Below the pieces are notes generated by a model. The model did no database searches, was not told where the DNA came from, and worked only from the letters and a program-made list of their open reading frames with translations. Made by a program: the position numbers and the translations under genes. A stretch of DNA of 64,000 nt from Gammaproteobacteria bacterium (lineage in GTDB: Bacteria; Pseudomonadota; Gammaproteobacteria; Steroidobacterales; GCA-2729495): positions 434,001 through 498,000 of the forward strand of contig JAUHYQ010000001.1 in NCBI GenBank assembly GCA_030426355.1. Direction: 5' to 3'. Positions 9,315 through 17,311 of the stretch are shown here, one piece after another; position 1 is the stretch's first letter, and each line of letters starts with the position of its first letter.

Positions 9315-9974
9315 ATGAAACTTTACGGCGCACTCGCCTCTCCCTACGTTGCACGTGTTTTATTGTTTGCGAAGCTCAAAGGCGTGGATCTGCCGCAGGC
9401 GGATATACCCGGTGGCAGTCCCAGCAAACCCGAATACCGCGCCTTCACCCCTATTGGCAAGATTCCGTCACTGGACGTGGACGGTCATTGCATCCCGGAA
9501 TCGGAAGTAATTTGCGAATACCTCGAAGACGCCTTCCCGGAAAAATCCGGCTTGCCTGCAGGCGCACTCGGACGTGCACAGTCGCGCACCATATCGCGCA
9601 TTGTTGACCTGTACATGGCACCAATTTCCAGTCAGCTGGCGCGTCAGATCAACCCCGCGAACCGCGATGCGGAAATTGTGGCGACCAATACCGAAGCGCT
9701 TGCCAAAGTCTGGACTTATCTGGATCACTTCATGGGTGACGGGCCGTTTTGCGTCGGCAATAAACCGACGCTGGGCGACTGCGCACTGGGGCCGCACATG
9801 GCCATGTTTAAAGTACTGGTGTTCTCTAACTTTGCCGAGATTCCCGATCCGACTGAGCAAGGCGGCCGCATTCAGACCTGGTGGGAAGCCATGCAGGGTC
9901 ACGCCGATTGCAAGCCGCTGCTGGATGACTACAGCGCTGCTTTCGAAAAAATGATGGCCTACTTTCGTAAGTAG
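9315..9974 (+). CDS. Glutathione S-transferase family protein
   Basis: A 219-residue cytosolic protein with the two GST domains: an N-terminal thioredoxin-like fold (KLYGALASPYVARVLLFAK, then IPSLDVDG and the glutathione-contacting ESEVICEYLE around residues 60-70) and a C-terminal all-helical domain (GDCALGPHMA near residue 155). The family conjugates glutathione to electrophiles or reduces peroxides. GAGGA eight to twelve bases upstream supports ATG 9315. It is followed 12 bp later by a rhomboid protease gene in the same direction, so the pair may form an operon. A second GST lies at 15316-15966. Confidence 0.92.
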   Translation: MKLYGALASPYVARVLLFAKLKGVDLPQADIPGGSPSKPEYRAFTPIGKIPSLDVDGHCIPESEVICEYLEDAFPEKSGLPAGALGRAQSRTISRIVDLYMAPISSQLARQINPANRDAEIVATNTEALAKVWTYLDHFMGDGPFCVGNKPTLGDCALGPHMAMFKVLVFSNFAEIPDPTEQGGRIQTWWEAMQGHADCKPLLDDYSAAFEKMMAYFRK

Positions 9975-9986
9975 TTAAGCAGGACC

Positions 9987-10715
9987 GTGTTTCCGATCGG
10001 GGACGAAAACCCGCAACTCAGCGTACCGGTCGTTACGTATGCTTTGATCGCCCTGAACGTGACGGCCTGGGTGGCGCTGCAAAACCTCGGCGTCGGCCCG
10101 GGGCTGCTGACATCGGTGTGTCAGTTCGGGTTGATTCCGGCGGACTTGTTTAACACCGTTCCGCTCGGCAACTTCACCGACGCGCAGTCGCTGTGCCCGA
10201 GCAATGCCGGGCTGGGCTGGGCAAACCTGTTCACGTCCATGTTCATGCACGGTGGCTGGATGCACCTGATCGGCAACATGTGGTTTCTGTGGGTGTTCGG
10301 TGACAACGTTGAAGACTCGATGGGCCACGGCCGCTTTGCGATTTTCTACGTGCTCTGCGGGCTGTTCGCCGCGGCAGCGCAGGTGTTCAGCCAGCCCGAC
10401 TCGGCGGTGCCCATGGTAGGTGCATCCGGTGCAATCGGCGGCGTCATGGGTGCGTACATCATGTTGTACCCGCGCGTGAAGGTCACGATGCTGTTGTTTC
10501 TTGTGCTCATCGTGACCACTTTTCGCGTGCCGGCGTTTGCAATGCTGGGCTACTGGATCGTGGTGCAGTTGCTCGGCGGGCTGTCATCTATCGGCCTTGA
10601 TGGCGGCGGCACTGCGTTCTGGGCACATGTCGGCGGCTTCGTGGCCGGGGCAATACTGGTCTGGTGGTTTAAGGACAACGAACTGCTGCGCCATCACCCG
10701 CATCACGGGTGGTAG
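9987..10715 (+). CDS. Rhomboid-family intramembrane serine protease
   Basis: A 242-residue inner-membrane protein read from GTG 9987. It has about six hydrophobic segments and the full rhomboid signature: HGGWMHLIGNMWFLWVFG (His88, His93 and Asn97), catalytic Ser147 in GASGAIGG, and catalytic His214 in FWAHVGGFVAG. Rhomboids cleave transmembrane helices near the membrane surface; the substrate is unknown. It lies 12 bp downstream of the GST gene. Confidence 0.93.
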   Translation: MFPIGDENPQLSVPVVTYALIALNVTAWVALQNLGVGPGLLTSVCQFGLIPADLFNTVPLGNFTDAQSLCPSNAGLGWANLFTSMFMHGGWMHLIGNMWFLWVFGDNVEDSMGHGRFAIFYVLCGLFAAAAQVFSQPDSAVPMVGASGAIGGVMGAYIMLYPRVKVTMLLFLVLIVTTFRVPAFAMLGYWIVVQLLGGLSSIGLDGGGTAFWAHVGGFVAGAILVWWFKDNELLRHHPHHGW

Positions 10716-11143
10716 TTCACAGCGAAAAAGCAGGTACCCTGTTTAGATGTTGTTCAACACAAGGTAGATGCACCCGGTAAACATCGCCGCATACAGAGCT
10801 GCTGCTCCATAGTAATACCAAGGATCATAAGGTTCAGCCCGCAGGGCCGAGGCCATGACGAATGATCTAAAGTACGCACGCTTTTTCAACTTAGCTCTCA
10901 ATTGGAAAACCGGTTCCTGAATAGGCCCGGAGATTTCAACTGTACTCCTATTAGTTGAACTACGTATGAAAATCGTCGAACTGCATTGCGGCTAAACAAT
11001 TATCCCGGCCATGTTAAGCGCGTCTCTTCATTAGCTGATAAGTCAAGCTATATAGTTTTTGTGAAACCCGCACGCGAGTACTAAAGCGCGCATACTGGCG
11101 TCGAACAATAAAGAACGTTAATGCTATACAAGGACACCAACAC
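10716..11143. other. 428-bp AT-richer intergenic region
   Basis: This gap between the rhomboid gene and the fasciclin gene is visibly richer in A and T than its flanks. Apart from the short minus-strand ORF at 10743-10901, I see no gene. The right end must hold the promoter of the fasciclin gene: GCTATACAAGGACACCAACAC lies just before ATG 11144 and supplies an AAGGA ribosome binding site, and TATATAG at about 11050 could be part of a -10 element. No tRNA or riboswitch fold was recognised. Confidence 0.5.
10743..10901 (-). pseudogene. Short minus-strand ORF, small membrane protein or gene remnant
   Basis: Minus-strand reading from TTG 10901 gives 52 codons ending in TAA at 10743. It holds a basic N-terminal stretch and a hydrophobic C-terminal helix (GAAALYAAMFTGCIYLVLNN). 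The same frame stays open upstream to about 10967 but contains no usable start. An ATG at 10986 is in another frame and stops at a TAG after eight codons. That pattern fits a small gene with a frameshift near 10960, or a chance ORF. There is no convincing ribosome binding site. Family unknown. Confidence 0.3.
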
Positions 11144-11569
11144 ATGAAAAACATTATTGAGACGGCACTTGAAGCCGGTCATTTTTCAACCCTGTTAAAG
11201 GCGCTTAAAGCCGCCAATCTTAAGGACACATTGAGAGGCGCAGGCCCTTTTACGGTATTTGCGCCAAATGACGCCGCATTTAAGAAGCTGCCACAAAAAG
11301 ACCTGGAAGCGCTTCTAAAGGATGTTGTGAAATTAAAATCGATCCTTACCTACCACGTTGTCGACGGCAGTATCGCAGCCAAAGATATCAAAGCGGGTGA
11401 GCTGAAGACGCTTGAAAGCAGAAGCCTTGCGGCAGCCATAGTCGGTAACTCCGTTACGGTTAACGGTGCAAAGGTCGTTAAAGCGGACATTGCTACATCA
11501 AACGGCGTAATTCACGAAATTGATACAGTCGTCATGCCTAAAGGCGTGGAGCTGCCCAAAGCAGCGTAA
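11144..11569 (+). CDS. Fasciclin-domain protein without signal peptide
   Basis: A 141-residue protein that is one FAS1 (fasciclin/beta-Ig-H3) domain from end to end. It has the conserved GPFTVFAPNDAAFKKLP near residue 33, the YHVVDG stretch near residue 70, and the closing NGVIHEIDTVVMP. FAS1 domains mediate adhesion or ligand binding and are normally exported, yet this one starts MKNIIETALEAGHF with no signal peptide, so it should stay in the cytoplasm unless exported another way. AAGGA upstream supports the start. A hairpin terminator follows at 11585. An exported paralogue is at 36399-36911. Confidence 0.9.
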   Translation: MKNIIETALEAGHFSTLLKALKAANLKDTLRGAGPFTVFAPNDAAFKKLPQKDLEALLKDVVKLKSILTYHVVDGSIAAKDIKAGELKTLESRSLAAAIVGNSVTVNGAKVVKADIATSNGVIHEIDTVVMPKGVELPKAA

Positions 11570-11584
11570 ATAACACCTGATCTT

Positions 11585-11610
11585 CGGCCCTGCGCGCGCG
11601 GGGCCGTTTT
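11585..11610 (+). terminator. Rho-independent terminator of fasciclin gene
   Basis: CGGCCC pairs with GGGCCG around a GC-rich loop, followed by TTTT, 15 bp after the fasciclin stop codon. The loop is itself an alternating GC run, which may extend the stem. Confidence 0.7.
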
Positions 11611-11800
11611 AACGGCCGACTCGGCCAAACCCGCAATTCAGGAATACCCTTTGTCACGCAGTCTTCCTCGTTCAGCGATTTATCTTTGTTGAGCCGGATC
11701 GCGGCTGGTACGTGCAGAATGACAACGTAAAGACGGCGCGTTTAAGCTACGCGTGGACAGCATTGCCGCATATGCGGCGGATGAGCCCTGAGTCCTGCTG

Positions 11801-12863
11801 CTAGTTGGCCCTGTCTTTGCGGCTGATGAAATACACCATCAACGCCAGTAACAAAACCACCGCATTGGCACATGCGACCAGCATGAACGGCGAAATCGAC
11901 CCGTAGGTTCCGGACAGGATGCCGCCCACCTTGGCGATCATCAAAATACCAATGGCGCCGCACAAACTGAACAAGCCAATCACGGCGCCGCGACCTTTTT
12001 CCGGTGCTTCGGCGCCGATCAATGTCAGCGACGCGAGATTGGCCGAAATTTCACCCATACCCACCAGCACTGCTGAGAAATACATCGCTGACCCGAGCGG
12101 GTTTTCGACCAGGAACAGGGAAAAATAGCCGCCGCCTGCCAGGAACATCGCGATGGCCAAACCGATCACGCGATCAAAGCGATCCAGCAGCATGCCCATA
12201 AACGGCAGCCAGCAGCAAACCGGTGGACACGAACAGACAGACACCGGCCGCCGACCATATCCAGAGTTTGGCGGTTTGCACCGGATCGCCGCCGGTCATG
12301 TCGCTGAACACCGGCAGCAACAACCGCAACGGTGTTAGTAACAAAATAAAACCCAGACCGTTCAGCATGAAACAAACGGAAATCACTTTGCCTCGTGCTG
12401 TGTCGACCGCATAGTCGTTGGCCACTGACGGCAGCATCGCGGTGTTGCCCGCCAGGCCGATGGCAAAAAACATGCGGTACAGCGTCAGTTGATCTGCCGA
12501 CGTGGCGGTCGGATAAAGCAAGTAGCCAAGGCCCAGAATGAGGAATGCACCCACCCATATCGGTTTGCGCCCAACCTTGTCAGACAGCGCACCCATCAGG
12601 CCGATGGTTAAGATCACCACCACCTCGGACAAAAACGTCAGATTGCCCGCCAGCGGCCCTTGCTCGTCGGCAGGAATATTCAGGACTTCGGTAAACAGGT
12701 AGGGTTGCGAGGCATTCACAAACCCCATCATCGCGATGCCAAAAAAGGAACCGAACAGCAACGTGGCAAAATTGAAGCCCGATATGTTCGGCGCAATGCG
12801 AATTTTCAGGAATTTGGGTCCGAGTGGGCGGCCTGCCTCGGGCGTCGCCGCGGATTCAGACAT
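11801..12863 (-). pseudogene. MFS transporter broken by a frameshift
   Basis: Two overlapping minus-strand frames together make one MFS protein. Positions 12863 to about 12210 encode the N-terminal part (MSESAATPEAGRP, then six hydrophobic segments including the motif A loop GALSDKVGRKPIW). A second frame from about 12210 to 11801 continues with the C-terminal half (LPFMGMLLDRF, then four hydrophobic segments ending SRKDRAN). The first frame hits TGA at 12174 shortly after the switch. A single-base change within the CTG/GCTG-rich stretch at about 12202-12218 explains it. It could be a genuine pseudogene or a sequencing error. The substrate is unknown. Confidence 0.8.
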
Positions 12864-12866
12864 TCA

Positions 12867-13469
12867 TCATTCTGCCGCCGGCTCGGGCCACCGATGCGGA
12901 ATACGTACTATCTTGTCCAGGTCGTAACCGGCCGCCGCCGAAATATCCAACAGCTTCTGGTAGTCAGCGTCGCTGATGTCCGGCGAACGCGCCATGATCC
13001 AGATGTAGTCGCGGTTGGGCACGCCGATAATCGTGCTTGAGTAGTCGTCGGCAAGATACACGATCAGATAGGCGGATTTAAACGGCCACAAGAACTGCAT
13101 GCGCCACTCAGCATTGGTCTCGGTGTTGTAGACAAAGCCGGTGGGATTAAAGCTTTTAACCGGGCCGTCGAAGCTGTCCTTGCGAAAACGGTAACGGGTA
13201 TCAATCGAGCCGTCATCATTCAGGGCGTAGGACTCGACCGCATTGTGCGCGCCGGCTTCACTGGCAAAAAAGAAATCGATCGGGATGCTGCCGATCACGT
13301 ACCAGTCACCCATGAACCGCGGCAGATCGATGGTCTTGTCGGTGGCCCGCAGCGCATCGGTGCTGCTGCAGCCGGTGGCCATCAGTGCGGGCAATACCAG
13401 CATCGCCAGGGCGGTCAGCGGGCTACGCAGACGCGGTACGAAGCTGAAAAGGCGTGCGGTTGAGGTCAT
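12867..13469 (-). CDS. Outer-membrane lipocalin lipoprotein (Blc-like)
   Basis: A 200-residue protein. ATG 13469 is preferred because AGGAGA (minus strand, 13475-13480) lies five bases upstream; a longer reading to 13523 lacks this. The N-terminus is a lipoprotein signal ending in a lipobox (LMATGCSS), so the mature protein is lipid-anchored. The lipocalin start motif LPRFMGDWYVIGSIP follows directly, and later VYLADDYSSTIIGVPNRDYIWIMAR gives the barrel strands typical of bacterial lipocalin Blc. These proteins bind lysophospholipids or fatty acids at the outer membrane, often under stress. Three bases separate its end from the start of the frameshifted MFS gene. Confidence 0.93.
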   Translation of the reverse strand: MTSTARLFSFVPRLRSPLTALAMLVLPALMATGCSSTDALRATDKTIDLPRFMGDWYVIGSIPIDFFFASEAGAHNAVESYALNDDGSIDTRYRFRKDSFDGPVKSFNPTGFVYNTETNAEWRMQFLWPFKSAYLIVYLADDYSSTIIGVPNRDYIWIMARSPDISDADYQKLLDISAAAGYDLDKIVRIPHRWPEPAAE

Positions 13470-13595
13470 GCAGATCTCCTTGGATAATGCCGAGTATAGA
13501 GAAGCCCGGCTGTTTTTACCCATATATCAGCAGGATATTCAGTAGGTAGAACTACGACTTCGCCGACCTGCGGGCAGATTATTAGGATAGCCACC

Positions 13596-14339
13596 ATGCA
13601 AAATCTGAGCAGCAACACCAGCATCGCCGAGCTTGAGGCCCGCTCGCCGGCCATGCTGGCCGCACTGAAGTCCACCGGCATGTTCCGCGAAGGCGACAGC
13701 AGCGTCACCATCGGCGAATTGTGTCTGGATTTCGGCCTGCATCCGCAGATTATCCTGAACATGCTTGCGCGCGCGGGACAAAATGACCCGCCGCCGGACA
13801 TCGATATCAGTGAACTTGAAAGCCTGTCGCTGCCGGAAATTGTCAGCCACGTGGAGGCCGCGCATCATCAAACGGCCCGTGAATCAATGCCGGGAACCGT
13901 CGCGCTGGTAAGACAGGTTGTGGCTGCGCACGCAGAACGCGACGCTCGCCTGCGCGAAGTTCAGACACTGTTTGAAAAGATGGCGACAGAACTTGAAGAC
14001 CACATGATTCACGAAGAAGGTGCATTGTTCCCGATGTGCCGCGACATGTCCGAACTTGGCAGCATAAAGGCCACGCCGTGTGGTGATCGGGTGGGCGGGC
14101 CGATTCAGTGCATGACCAACGACCACAATCAGTCGAAACAGGAGCTGGCGCGTCTGTGCGAACTGACAGATGACTTCACAGCGCCTGCACATGCAGACGC
14201 GCAGTACACCGATATGTTGCAGCAACTAAAGGCCTTTGCCGACGACCTGACCCTGCATATTCACACAGAAGATCACCTTCTGTTCCCCAGAGCGCTGGAG
14301 ATGCAGGCGTCGCTAAGAGAGCGTGGCCAGAATCCCTGA
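13596..14339 (+). CDS. Hemerythrin-domain, RIC/YtfE-like di-iron protein
   Basis: A 247-residue protein. The C-terminal two thirds form a hemerythrin-like four-helix bundle whose iron ligands are visible: HHQTARES near residue 90, AAHAERD near 110, HMIHEEGALFP near 134-144, NDHNQSKQE near 176 and HIHTEDHLLFPRA near 223. The arrangement matches the repair-of-iron-centres family (YtfE/ScdA/NorA), which responds to nitric oxide and oxidative damage. The N-terminal part resembles the ScdA/DUF542 region but lacks the usual Cys-Cys-Gly-Gly motif; only one cysteine is present there. AGGATAGCCACC precedes ATG 13596. Divergent from the lipocalin gene. Confidence 0.85.
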   Translation: MQNLSSNTSIAELEARSPAMLAALKSTGMFREGDSSVTIGELCLDFGLHPQIILNMLARAGQNDPPPDIDISELESLSLPEIVSHVEAAHHQTARESMPGTVALVRQVVAAHAERDARLREVQTLFEKMATELEDHMIHEEGALFPMCRDMSELGSIKATPCGDRVGGPIQCMTNDHNQSKQELARLCELTDDFTAPAHADAQYTDMLQQLKAFADDLTLHIHTEDHLLFPRALEMQASLRERGQNP

Positions 14340-14388
14340 CAAGAGTCGATGACTAGAGCCTGACACCGCGCTGACAACGCAGCCGGCG

Positions 14389-15306
14389 TTATTTGCCGCC
14401 CGGCTGGCCGATGGTATGAGCCACGTGCTGCTCAAAAGTATCCGTGCCGTAACCGGCCGCGCGCATGTCATAGCGCATGTAGTAATAGATGATTTTCAAC
14501 AACTCGGAAAACTCGCCGACCTTTCTGAACAACAATCCCAGAACCCAGGTAATACGGATCATGCCGGTCATAGCCCATCCGGGAACGCTCAAAAACCGTG
14601 GCTCTTTACCTTGCGATTCAAAGATCATGGTAAGCGCATCTTTATAAGTGATGACGTTCCCGGGCACTTCCGGCCCGCCGATCACGAACACGCGGTTGCG
14701 ACGCTCTTCGTTGCCGATACTGCCCACCATAAACTCGGCCAGATCTTCTTTGGAAATCGGGTTGTGGCAGGATTGCTCGCCACTGCCGATCAGAAAACCC
14801 GGCCGGCCTTTGGCGATCATTTTCTTTTGCGAATCAAACACCCAGAAATAAGCGGTTGGCCGGACGATGGTGTAGTCAATACCGGACCGCATTAACTCGT
14901 CTTCAAATTTCAGTTTGGCCAGCTGCAGCGGCAGTTCCGGCCGGCGCACGCATATGGCTGACAACAGAACAAACTCTTTGACACCGCTTTCCATTGCGGC
15001 ATTCAGCACATTCAGTGTGGCCTGATAGTCAATCGCATCAAAATCCTTTGCCAGGCCAGAGTGACAGCCCAAACACGAAATCACCGCGTCAACATCGGTA
15101 CCAATTGCCGCGCCGATAGAAGCCGGATCGGTCACATCGGCTTGCACGACTTCTGCGCCCTGCAACTTATCTGAGCCTTTGGCAGAGCGGGTAACCGCAA
15201 TTACGCGGTGACCTTGCTTAACCGCTTCGGCAACAACTGCGCTACCGATGTAGCCGGTTGCACCGACAATGAGGATGGTTTTCTTGGCTTGTGTTTCGTT
15301 ATTCAT
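14389..15306 (-). CDS. NAD(P)-binding reductase, BciA-like (divinyl chlorophyllide 8-vinyl-reductase family)
   Basis: A 305-residue atypical short-chain dehydrogenase. The N-terminus has the dinucleotide loop ILIVGATGYIGSAVVAEA. The middle has the pattern typical of BciA and DVR proteins: EFVLLSAICVRRPELPLQ, AKLKFEDELMRSGIDYTIVRPTAYF, then PISKEDLAEFM and a tyrosine-rich KIIYYYMRYDM near the C-terminus. BciA reduces the 8-vinyl group of divinyl chlorophyllide in phototrophs. No other chlorophyll gene is in the window, so the true substrate may be a different isoprenoid or tetrapyrrole-like compound. It lies nine bases after the GST gene, in the same direction. Confidence 0.75.
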   Translation of the reverse strand: MNNETQAKKTILIVGATGYIGSAVVAEAVKQGHRVIAVTRSAKGSDKLQGAEVVQADVTDPASIGAAIGTDVDAVISCLGCHSGLAKDFDAIDYQATLNVLNAAMESGVKEFVLLSAICVRRPELPLQLAKLKFEDELMRSGIDYTIVRPTAYFWVFDSQKKMIAKGRPGFLIGSGEQSCHNPISKEDLAEFMVGSIGNEERRNRVFVIGGPEVPGNVITYKDALTMIFESQGKEPRFLSVPGWAMTGMIRITWVLGLLFRKVGEFSELLKIIYYYMRYDMRAAGYGTDTFEQHVAHTIGQPGGK

Positions 15307-15315
15307 GGGTGCTGA

Positions 15316-15966
15316 TTATTCTCTATTCCAGGGGGCTGGCTCAACCGGTGGCAGGTTCGGGATGCGCGGCATCGGATAGAAATCCGGCAAGCTTTCCACG
15401 CGCCGCAGCCACGCGGTGACTGCCGCGAAGTGCGAGGTATCCACGCCGCCCTCCCCGGCCAGCAGAATGTAAGGGTAGCAAGCCACATCCGCAACAGTCG
15501 GATGAGCGGCCGCCAGCCAGTCGCGATCATTCAGGTGGGCATCCATCAGCGCTAGCAGCTTGTAGCTGCGCGCGACCGCACCGTCATAATCACGCTGCCA
15601 GCGAAGCAGCTTGATCGCGCGGGCCAGCGTCATGCTGTTCTGGATTTCGTTGGCCGATACCGACAACCAGCGCATCACCTGCGCCAGCGCGCCAGGCTCG
15701 ACGGGCAGCCATTGATCGGCGTTCTCGCCACCGTATTGCCGGGCCAGGTAGCACAGAATCGCCTGCGAATCGGTGTAGGTGCGACCGCCGTCAACCAGCA
15801 CCGGAATCTGCCCGAACGGCGTCAGCGCTTTAAATTCCGGTAACAAATGCTCGCCTTTGGGGATGCTGACCGTCACTTCCTCGTAATCGAGTTTCAACAG
15901 GTGCAGCATAAGCTCCGCTTTGTAGGCATTGCCCGATCCGAGGCAGGTATAGAGTTGTAAAGACAT
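15316..15966 (-). CDS. Glutathione S-transferase family protein
   Basis: A 216-residue protein with an N-terminal thioredoxin-like domain (TCLGSGNAYKAELMLHLL at the start, FGQIPVLVDGG near residue 50, and the glutathione site DSQAILCYLARQYG near 66) and a helical C-terminal domain (NDRDWLAAAHPTVADVACYPY near 147). It is predicted to be a cytosolic glutathione-conjugating or glutathione-using enzyme. It sits eight bases downstream of cbpM and nine bases upstream of the BciA-like gene, so all are probably one transcript. Not closely similar to the GST at 9315. Confidence 0.92.
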   Translation of the reverse strand: MSLQLYTCLGSGNAYKAELMLHLLKLDYEEVTVSIPKGEHLLPEFKALTPFGQIPVLVDGGRTYTDSQAILCYLARQYGGENADQWLPVEPGALAQVMRWLSVSANEIQNSMTLARAIKLLRWQRDYDGAVARSYKLLALMDAHLNDRDWLAAAHPTVADVACYPYILLAGEGGVDTSHFAAVTAWLRRVESLPDFYPMPRIPNLPPVEPAPWNRE

Positions 15967-15974
15967 GAATCAGA

Positions 15975-16280
15975 CTACCCCTTTAACTGACGCTGCAGTT
16001 CTTCTATGCGCTCCAGCAACTCCAGCGCCAGTGCAGCGCCTGCCAGATTAACACCCAGATCTTCCTGCAAGCGGATTGCTGTTTGCGTGATTCGCACACT
16101 GGTGTAATGAAAACGTGGCGCCTCGGGCTCACCCCCCACGGGGTCAAGCACGCCCTCCGCCACCAGCTTTTCGATTAACGTCGTTTCCACGGAACAGGCT
16201 TCGCAAAGCTGGCTAAGGGTGATCTCGGTGTATTCGTCAAACACCTCACCGGTGACGCTGTCGCTGTCGTATTGGGTCAT
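15975..16280 (-). CDS. cbpM: Chaperone modulator CbpM
   Basis: A 101-residue protein from ATG 16280 (a longer frame to 16361 would overlap cbpA). It has a MerR-like winged-helix pattern: ITLSQLCEACSVETTLIEKLVAEGVLDP, then FHYTSVRITQTAIRLQEDLGVNLAGAALALELL and a C-terminal helix that can pair as a coiled coil. CbpM binds the J-domain of CbpA and inhibits its co-chaperone and DNA-binding activity. Its position ten bases downstream of cbpA is the classic arrangement. Confidence 0.92.
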   Translation of the reverse strand: MTQYDSDSVTGEVFDEYTEITLSQLCEACSVETTLIEKLVAEGVLDPVGGEPEAPRFHYTSVRITQTAIRLQEDLGVNLAGAALALELLERIEELQRQLKG

Positions 16281-16290
16281 TGTTGATTCC

Positions 16291-17247
16291 TCACAGATCG
16301 GCTCGCGGATCAAAAGGCAGCTCTTCCGCCATGCGCTGGTAAATCTCTTTGGCCGCATCACTGTCGGCGGGCGGCTGTTGTATGTCGAGCACAGCGTACA
16401 GATTCCCCGGGATTTGTCCGGGCAAGCCTTTGCCCTTCAACCGCAATTTGCTGCCTTGCCGGGAATTCGCCGGTATTTTCAAATCCACGTTGCCGGTGGG
16501 CATCGGCACCGTAACTGTAGCCCCCAGCGCCGCTTCCCAGGGGGTGACGGGCAAAGTCAGGTAGACATCGGCACCTTCAACCCGATAGCGTTTTGCGGGA
16601 CTGAAAGCTATTTCCAGAAACAGGTCGCCGGCCTTGCCGCTCCCAACCCCCGGCCCACCCTGTCCGGCCAGGCGAATTTTTTGCCCTTCCCGTATGCCCT
16701 TGGGAACTTTGATGTTGAGGGTTTTTTCCTTGGTCACCACGTGACCATCGGCAGTCACTTCGGGCACACGCAGAGTGATCGGCCGCTGCGCCCCGGTGTA
16801 GCTGTCGCGAAAATCGATGCTGATGCGTGCATGCCGGTCATCACCCCGCATGCTGAACTGTCCGCCCGCCGGCCGCCCACCGCGCTGCTGCGCAAATAAT
16901 TCCTCGAAGAAATCGCTGTACTGTGCGCCGCCGAAACCACTTGCATAACCTCGACCGGCAGTGGCCCCTGCGCCGCTGAACTCAAAACCTTCGTCCCAGC
17001 CCGGCGGTGGCTGAAAATCCTGACCCGCCTTGTAGTTGGCGCCTAACTGATCGTAGGCGGCCCGTTTCTCCGGGTCTTTCAGAACCGCGTAGGCTTCACC
17101 GACCTCTTTGAATCGTTCTTCGGCATCGGACTCGGTACTGACATCCGGGTGATATTTGCGGGAAAGTTTTCGGTAAGCGCGCTTAATGTCGTCCTGCGTC
17201 GCATCGCGCGCCACGCCCATGACTTCGTAATAGTCTTTGAATTCCAT
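16291..17247 (-). CDS. cbpA: DnaJ-like co-chaperone / curved DNA-binding protein CbpA
   Basis: A 318-residue protein from ATG 17247. The J-domain occupies residues 1-70 with the HPD triad at 33-35, followed by a Gly/Phe/Gln-rich linker (about 75-130) and two C-terminal substrate-binding beta domains ([18 protein letters not shown] near 145, [19 protein letters not shown] near 235). There is no zinc-finger, which distinguishes CbpA from DnaJ. It stimulates DnaK ATPase and can bind curved DNA. Co-transcribed with cbpM. The frame stays open upstream to 17562, but that stretch is antisense-like and overlaps the hydrolase gene. Confidence 0.95.
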   Translation of the reverse strand: MEFKDYYEVMGVARDATQDDIKRAYRKLSRKYHPDVSTESDAEERFKEVGEAYAVLKDPEKRAAYDQLGANYKAGQDFQPPPGWDEGFEFSGAGATAGRGYASGFGGAQYSDFFEELFAQQRGGRPAGGQFSMRGDDRHARISIDFRDSYTGAQRPITLRVPEVTADGHVVTKEKTLNIKVPKGIREGQKIRLAGQGGPGVGSGKAGDLFLEIAFSPAKRYRVEGADVYLTLPVTPWEAALGATVTVPMPTGNVDLKIPANSRQGSKLRLKGKGLPGQIPGNLYAVLDIQQPPADSDAAKEIYQRMAEELPFDPRADL

Positions 17248-17311
17248 CTGTAGTTGGAGCCTGATTTTGACGCCGTGGTCATTGCATAAAGGATCTGAGT
17301 ATAACCGCGGC

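Noticed and set aside
11640-11803. Open plus-strand stretch of about 50 codons with Trp/Tyr-rich content before the broken MFS gene
   Set aside because: No start codon or ribosome site and no recognised family; at most a gene scrap.
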